This document shows positions 59,984 to 64,000 of a stretch of 64,000 bases of DNA, in pieces. The first letter of the stretch is position 1. Each line of letters starts with the position of its first letter. Under the pieces are notes generated by a model. That model ran no database searches and had not been told where the DNA came from. It worked only from the letters and a program-made list of their open reading frames with translations. The DNA lies in assembly GCA_002812745.2 (NCBI GenBank), contig NCSJ02000113.1, positions 1 through 64,000 on the forward strand, read 5' to 3'. Source of the stretch: Scytalidium lignicola. Lineage: Eukaryota > Ascomycota > Leotiomycetes. The translations under genes were made by a program, and so were the position numbers.

Positions 59984-62252
59984 ATGGTTGAAATGGAGGA
60001 GAAAATGGAGGAGGCATTGGACAACCGTAGCTTATCACCGTCGACCACAGCTAATGGATCATATATGCGCCAAGGTCTTGATAAGGAGGTTGATAAAGAG
60101 TTCATGCCAATAAGGAACAATTCCAACCTCGACGTATCTAGAACTGTTTCCAGGACGCAATCTCGGACAGCATCCCTTCGCTCCATTAGCCAGGTACGTT
60201 CGAATAATGGGTATGGAGTTAGTGAACCTGTCGACAATTCAGAAGGTGAGGAAGGTGGCGTTGATGTAGAGGCTGGCACTGCGGAAGCAGACAAGGACCC
60301 TTTTGAGGTTCACTGGGAGAATGGGGAGCAGGATCCGATGAATCCTAGGAATATGGCCCATCTCAGGAAATGGCTTATTGTTATGATTGTTAGTTCGAGC
60401 TCGCTCTCCGTGTAGGTTCACCTAGACTTCTTTTCATCTGTTTGGAATCTACACTGACAAATTCGGCTCTAGAACTTGCACGTCTTCCATTTACACCTCC
60501 ACGTATGATCAGATGACGAAGGAGTTCCATGTTTCGGAACTCATCGCAACACTAGGGTTATCTATGTTTATCATGGGCCTCGGAATGGGACCCATGTTAC
60601 TAAGTCCTTTGTCGTAAGTTTTGGGTGGCGGGGTCTGTATAAGGTTGGACTAACTTTGTTGAAAGGGAATTCTATGGCCGACGCCCCATATATCTCTGCT
60701 CCTTCAGCATGTTCATAATATGGATCATCCCTTCTGCTGTTGCCAAGAACATACAGACAATGGTAATTGCTCGGTTCTTCGATGGCATCTCAGGTAGTGC
60801 TTTTCTATCTGTGGCTGGAGGGACCGTTGGTGATATGTTCAACCGCGAACAATTGCAATTTCCAATGCTGGTTTATACAGCCTCACCGTTTGTTGGGCCC
60901 GCTCTTGGACCGCTGATCGGAGGGTTTGTCAATCAATATACGCATTGGAGATGGACCTTCTATCTCCTTCTGATCTGGGCGGGCGTGCAGCTCAGTTTGA
61001 TCTTCTTCCTGGTCCCGGAGACCTATCATCCTGTTTTGCTGCGGCACAAAGCTCAGAAAATCCGAAAAGAGACGGGAGACGAACGATGGAAAGCACCGAT
61101 TGAGAAATCTAACAAATCGATCCCTAGGACTATCGGTTACTCGTTGCTTCGACCATTCCAGCTCTTATTCCTAGAGCCAATGTGCACGAATCTCTGTCTG
61201 TTCTCAGCCATCTTGCTTGGAATCCTGTATCTCTTCTTTGGCGCATTTCCCTTGGTTTTCCAAACCAACCATGGATTCACCCTATCACAGGTTGGCCTGT
61301 CCTTCCTTGGCATGTTCGTTGGCATGCTGGCTGCTGCAGCCACCGACCCGTTTTGGCACCGAAACTATGTCAGGTTAATCAAGCAGAGAGAAGAGGCCAC
61401 GGGAGAGAAGGGTGGCAGCGAACCTGAGTATCGTCTTCCTCCTGCAATTGCAGGTGCTGTGCTAGTTCCCATCGGCCTCTTCATGTTTGCTTGGACGACT
61501 TACCCTTCGGTGCATTGGATTGTGCCTATTGTTGGATCGGCCATTTTCGGCATGGGGTATGTTCACTTCATTTTTTTCTGCGTCCTCCCATATTCCCACG
61601 GCCTATACTCTTGTGTTCAAATTATCATTTAACACATTTCTGGATCAAGTGGCTCAGCTCTCAGCCGTTCCGCGTGCTCCGTGGCTTCAATGCCAGTATC
61701 AATGCAGCATTGAAATGAGATTAGAAATTCGAGATGCAATATTCTTGGCGGAGGTCTCTGTAGACTCTGCGAGCTCTGTCACGAGTCACCGTGGTGTTAC
61801 AAGACTATCAAGTCATGTGTAGCCGCGGACAAATGATCATCACCCACGCGGATGTGGTACCTTCTTATGTGTAACACAAGTAGCTAACCGATTGGAATCA
61901 ATAGAACGATTCTCGTGTTCACTGGAATCTTCACGTTCCTTGTTGACGCCTATCCGTTGTACGCGGCCAGCTCACTGGCAGCCAATAGTTTTGCCCGGAG
62001 TAGTTTTGGAGGTAAGCATCACGTTCCCTTCCCGCTCATATTGCTTAGAAATATTTTTATTCGGTTCGGGGCGCTGACATGAGGATGACAGCGGCCTTCC
62101 CGCTCTTTGGGGTGCAGATGTACCACAAGCTCGGCGATCAGTGGGCCTCGAGTCTCCTTGCCTTCCTGACTGTGGCCATGATGCCGTTTCCGTACTTGTT
62201 CTTTAAGTATGGAAAGCAGCTGAGAGGCAAGAGCCGCTTTGCTTCGGCATGA
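59984..62252 (+). CDS. MFS transporter, DHA1 drug/polyamine:H+ antiporter type
   Basis: Plasma-membrane exporter of drugs, polyamines or metabolites by proton exchange (family inference). Five exons, 59984-60411, 60473-60613, 60666-61556, 61905-62011 and 62092-62252, give 575 residues. About 135 hydrophilic residues precede the first helix, with Arg/Ser repeats ([16 protein letters not shown]) and acidic stretches. DHA1 marks are the loop motif [12 protein letters not shown], completed by intron 2, the [15 protein letters not shown] segment and motif C in [13 protein letters not shown]. Twelve helices are expected; the last pair ([20 protein letters not shown]) comes from exon 5. Intron 3 (61557-61904) is 348 nt, several times longer than others here, and its removal joins SAIFGMG to TILVFTGIF. 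Without splicing, the frame stops at 61632. Substrate cannot be told from sequence. Intact and probably functional. Confidence 0.93.
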
Positions 62253-62825
62253 CGTAACATGATGTACTTTCGATGATCTACTTAATACATATATTTGGCA
62301 TTGTCATTGGCATAATATTCAGCATATAATAGGATCCTCCAAGTTTATATTTTGAAAAGTTTGGGGGCATTTTGGACATTTTTGGCGAATATCACTTTGT
62401 CTTAGGTTACTGATTTCGATGATGAACAAAAAATATAATTACGGGTTTGCATAGAAGGAGTTGTTATTTAGTGGTAATAAGGCTGGCATTCTCATTTGCC
62501 AAAAAGGGGGGGGGGGAAAAGGTCGGAGTTTTAATTAGCAGTAGCTTATCATGGGTCAATTTCCAGCATAGCAAGCAAGGGCTTCTTCATTCATATCGAT
62601 AATTAGGATTTTGCGGATAATACGAGAAAAGGAGTTTTGGTAGGGAATTTACCTTCCCGTACAAACCTGTGCAACTTTTCTCACGTTTTTTTTNCCTACA
62701 GTAACTGTAAATTACTGTACTAGTACAAGGACATCCATCGTCTTTGGTTTCACGGTGAAAATGCATGATAAATTGAAAGGCATTGCCTCATCCCCGTATC
62801 GCATGGTGATCTATTGGATGATTGG

Positions 62826-62850
62826 GGATTGCGGATTGCGGATTGCGGAT
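62826..62850. repeat. GGATTGC heptamer tandem repeat
   Basis: Three full GGATTGC units and a partial fourth (GGAT). Confidence 0.85.
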
Positions 62851-63050
62851 CAAAACGCGCCAATGCGTGTGTGCTGTGTGCTGACCGAGGTGTGGCAGAA
62901 AAATCTGCCGTCAAAATTCCCGCATTGGAAACCCCAGGCGCCGCGATAGGATCCTTCACAAGCCGAGCTGCCGAGCTTCTGGTTTTTCTCTTACTGGGAG
63001 GGTACAGGTGCTACAGCTTTGGGAGGGGGGGCACGTGCCGCGTGCATACA

Positions 63051-63065
63051 CAGTACAGTACAGTC
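63051..63065. repeat. CAGTA pentamer run (TGTAC-type)
   Basis: cagtacagtacagtc, the reverse-complement form of the TGTAC repeats seen elsewhere in the window. Confidence 0.7.
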
Positions 63066-64000
63066 ATGTTATTCCCGCGTTCGATTCCTCCGGACGGCGG
63101 CGTAGTTTCCATCTTCTGCCCAATAATGGTGAGCGTCATTCTTCGATTGATTGATACCACTCCATACGTATTGTAATAGGTAGGATATTATGCTTCACGG
63201 CGGTGAAGTAGTTACATAGTTAGATGCGATTTGATTTGATATTATTAATCTGTTTCCTGCAGATTTGCAATGCATCGTTCGCAACGTCGGCATCTAGTCC
63301 AGTCCAAGGGTAAAGAAGAAGAAAAAAAGCAAAGAAAGAAAACAATCGTCATCCAGCGTAAATTACGAGATCCCAAGCCCCCCTCCCCAAAAAATGTACA
63401 ATACTACTGTACAGTGGAAAAGCCCCCAAAAAGGCATATCAANCCTGGTAAGTTCTGTTAATGAAAGGCAAGCCCAGGTAGCCCGTAAGCGAATTAACTT
63501 GACTGGATCCCTTTTTTTTTTTTGGGAAAAAAAAGAAATGGGGGCCAGTTTCCAAAACAATCCACTTATGTGAAAGTGGTGAAGGAAAGACGCCCCAAAA
63601 AAAGACCAGCTAGGTTGTAACTTCCAAAATAGACGAAGGAATAATTAAATCATTTTTTTTTNGGGTTGCGCGACTTTTTTTGTTGCTGTGCATTTGGTGC
63701 AAGGGCCCCTCTCTTCTTTTTTTTTTTTGGTTCATTTTCCCTTGACACTTTTTTTTGATGTCTCCATCCGATCTCTTGGGATTATATGCCTAGGATTCTT
63801 TTTTTTTTTCGATTGCACGACCTTGAAACGCGATTGAAAAANTTTCCCATCAACATACATTACATACAATCTCCCGTCGGCACAGCGCGCGCACGACCGG
63901 CAAAGCTTAAACCCCGCAGGAAGATCCCCCGGCTCCCGCCCTTCCTCCGTGAAGAGAGAGAGAGACACAGAGAACCACAGCTTGCCACCACCACCAAACG

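Larger units (their letters stand above)
62253..64000. other. Gene-free end of the window, low complexity
   Basis: 3' UTR of the MFS gene followed by homopolymer-rich DNA: a G run near 62507-62516, GGATTGC repeats at 62826-62850, a GTACA run at 63051-63065, T runs of 10 or more near 63505-63810 and N-flanked ones at 62694, 63662 and 63842. Short frames here are not coding. Confidence 0.6.

Noticed and set aside
1..64000. CRISPR arrays, rRNA or complete tRNA genes
   Set aside because: No evenly spaced repeats with unique spacers, no rRNA core sequence and no full cloverleaf were found by eye.

Overview
This window is nuclear DNA of a filamentous ascomycete, most likely a leotiomycete (Helotiales-like). 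The evidence is short (about 50-90 nt) GT-AG introns with CTAAC-type branch sites and families typical of Pezizomycotina: a HET-domain protein, an AA9 copper monooxygenase, a 2EXR protein, a GATA_AreA-like regulator and a Fot1/pogo-type transposase. Nothing bacterial, viral or CRISPR-like was seen. The order or genus is inference.

Layout. 1-2068 is the right part of a decayed pogo/Fot1-type DNA transposon on the minus strand, cut by the window edge. 2.07-20.7 kb is gene-poor: a nitrogen-regulation-type protein at 7.9-9.8 kb (plus) and a HET-domain protein at 14.1-16.0 kb (minus), separated by kilobases of low-complexity sequence with poly-A/T, CT tracts and TGTAC repeats. 20.7-30.0 kb is a more AT-rich, accessory-looking block: a 1189-residue protein with an internal Zn2Cys6-like cluster and several C2H2 fingers (minus), a divergent small C2H2 protein (plus) followed by a near-perfect foldback, an orphan four-helix membrane protein (minus) and an intracellular type-B carboxylesterase (plus). 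30.8-40.3 kb mixes core and lifestyle genes: chaperonin CCT5 (minus), heterochromatin protein 1 (plus), an AA9 lytic polysaccharide monooxygenase (plus) and a double CCCH plus 2EXR protein (plus). 40.7-42.1 kb holds an alpha/beta-hydrolase-like gene with an unresolved first exon. After another 3-kb gap, 45.2-62.3 kb is conserved and gene-dense: a GT32-type glycosyltransferase, a histidine-phosphatase gene with an apparent frameshift, the HECT ubiquitin ligase Hul4 head-to-head with the ribosome-biogenesis factor Rei1, a conserved zinc-finger/coiled-coil protein of unknown function, and a DHA1-type MFS transporter. 62.3-64 kb is low-complexity and gene-free.

How the parts fit. Most genes are independent housekeeping or lifestyle functions. 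Two links can be drawn. The nonsense codons of the transposon are all explicable as C:G to T:A changes, the pattern left by repeat-induced point mutation, and HP1, encoded 33 kb away, is the family that packages such DNA. The two divergent zinc-finger genes at 24.5-25.3 kb share one promoter region and may be co-regulated.

Assembly caution. Single N characters are of two kinds. Those inside the transposon stand mostly for ambiguous bases of a multi-copy repeat. Most others sit next to homopolymers, and in HP1, HUL4 and the transposase the N is one base too many, so the reading frame is restored only when it is ignored. All exon structures here were assembled by hand from frame continuity, splice consensus and family resemblance; none is confirmed by transcripts.
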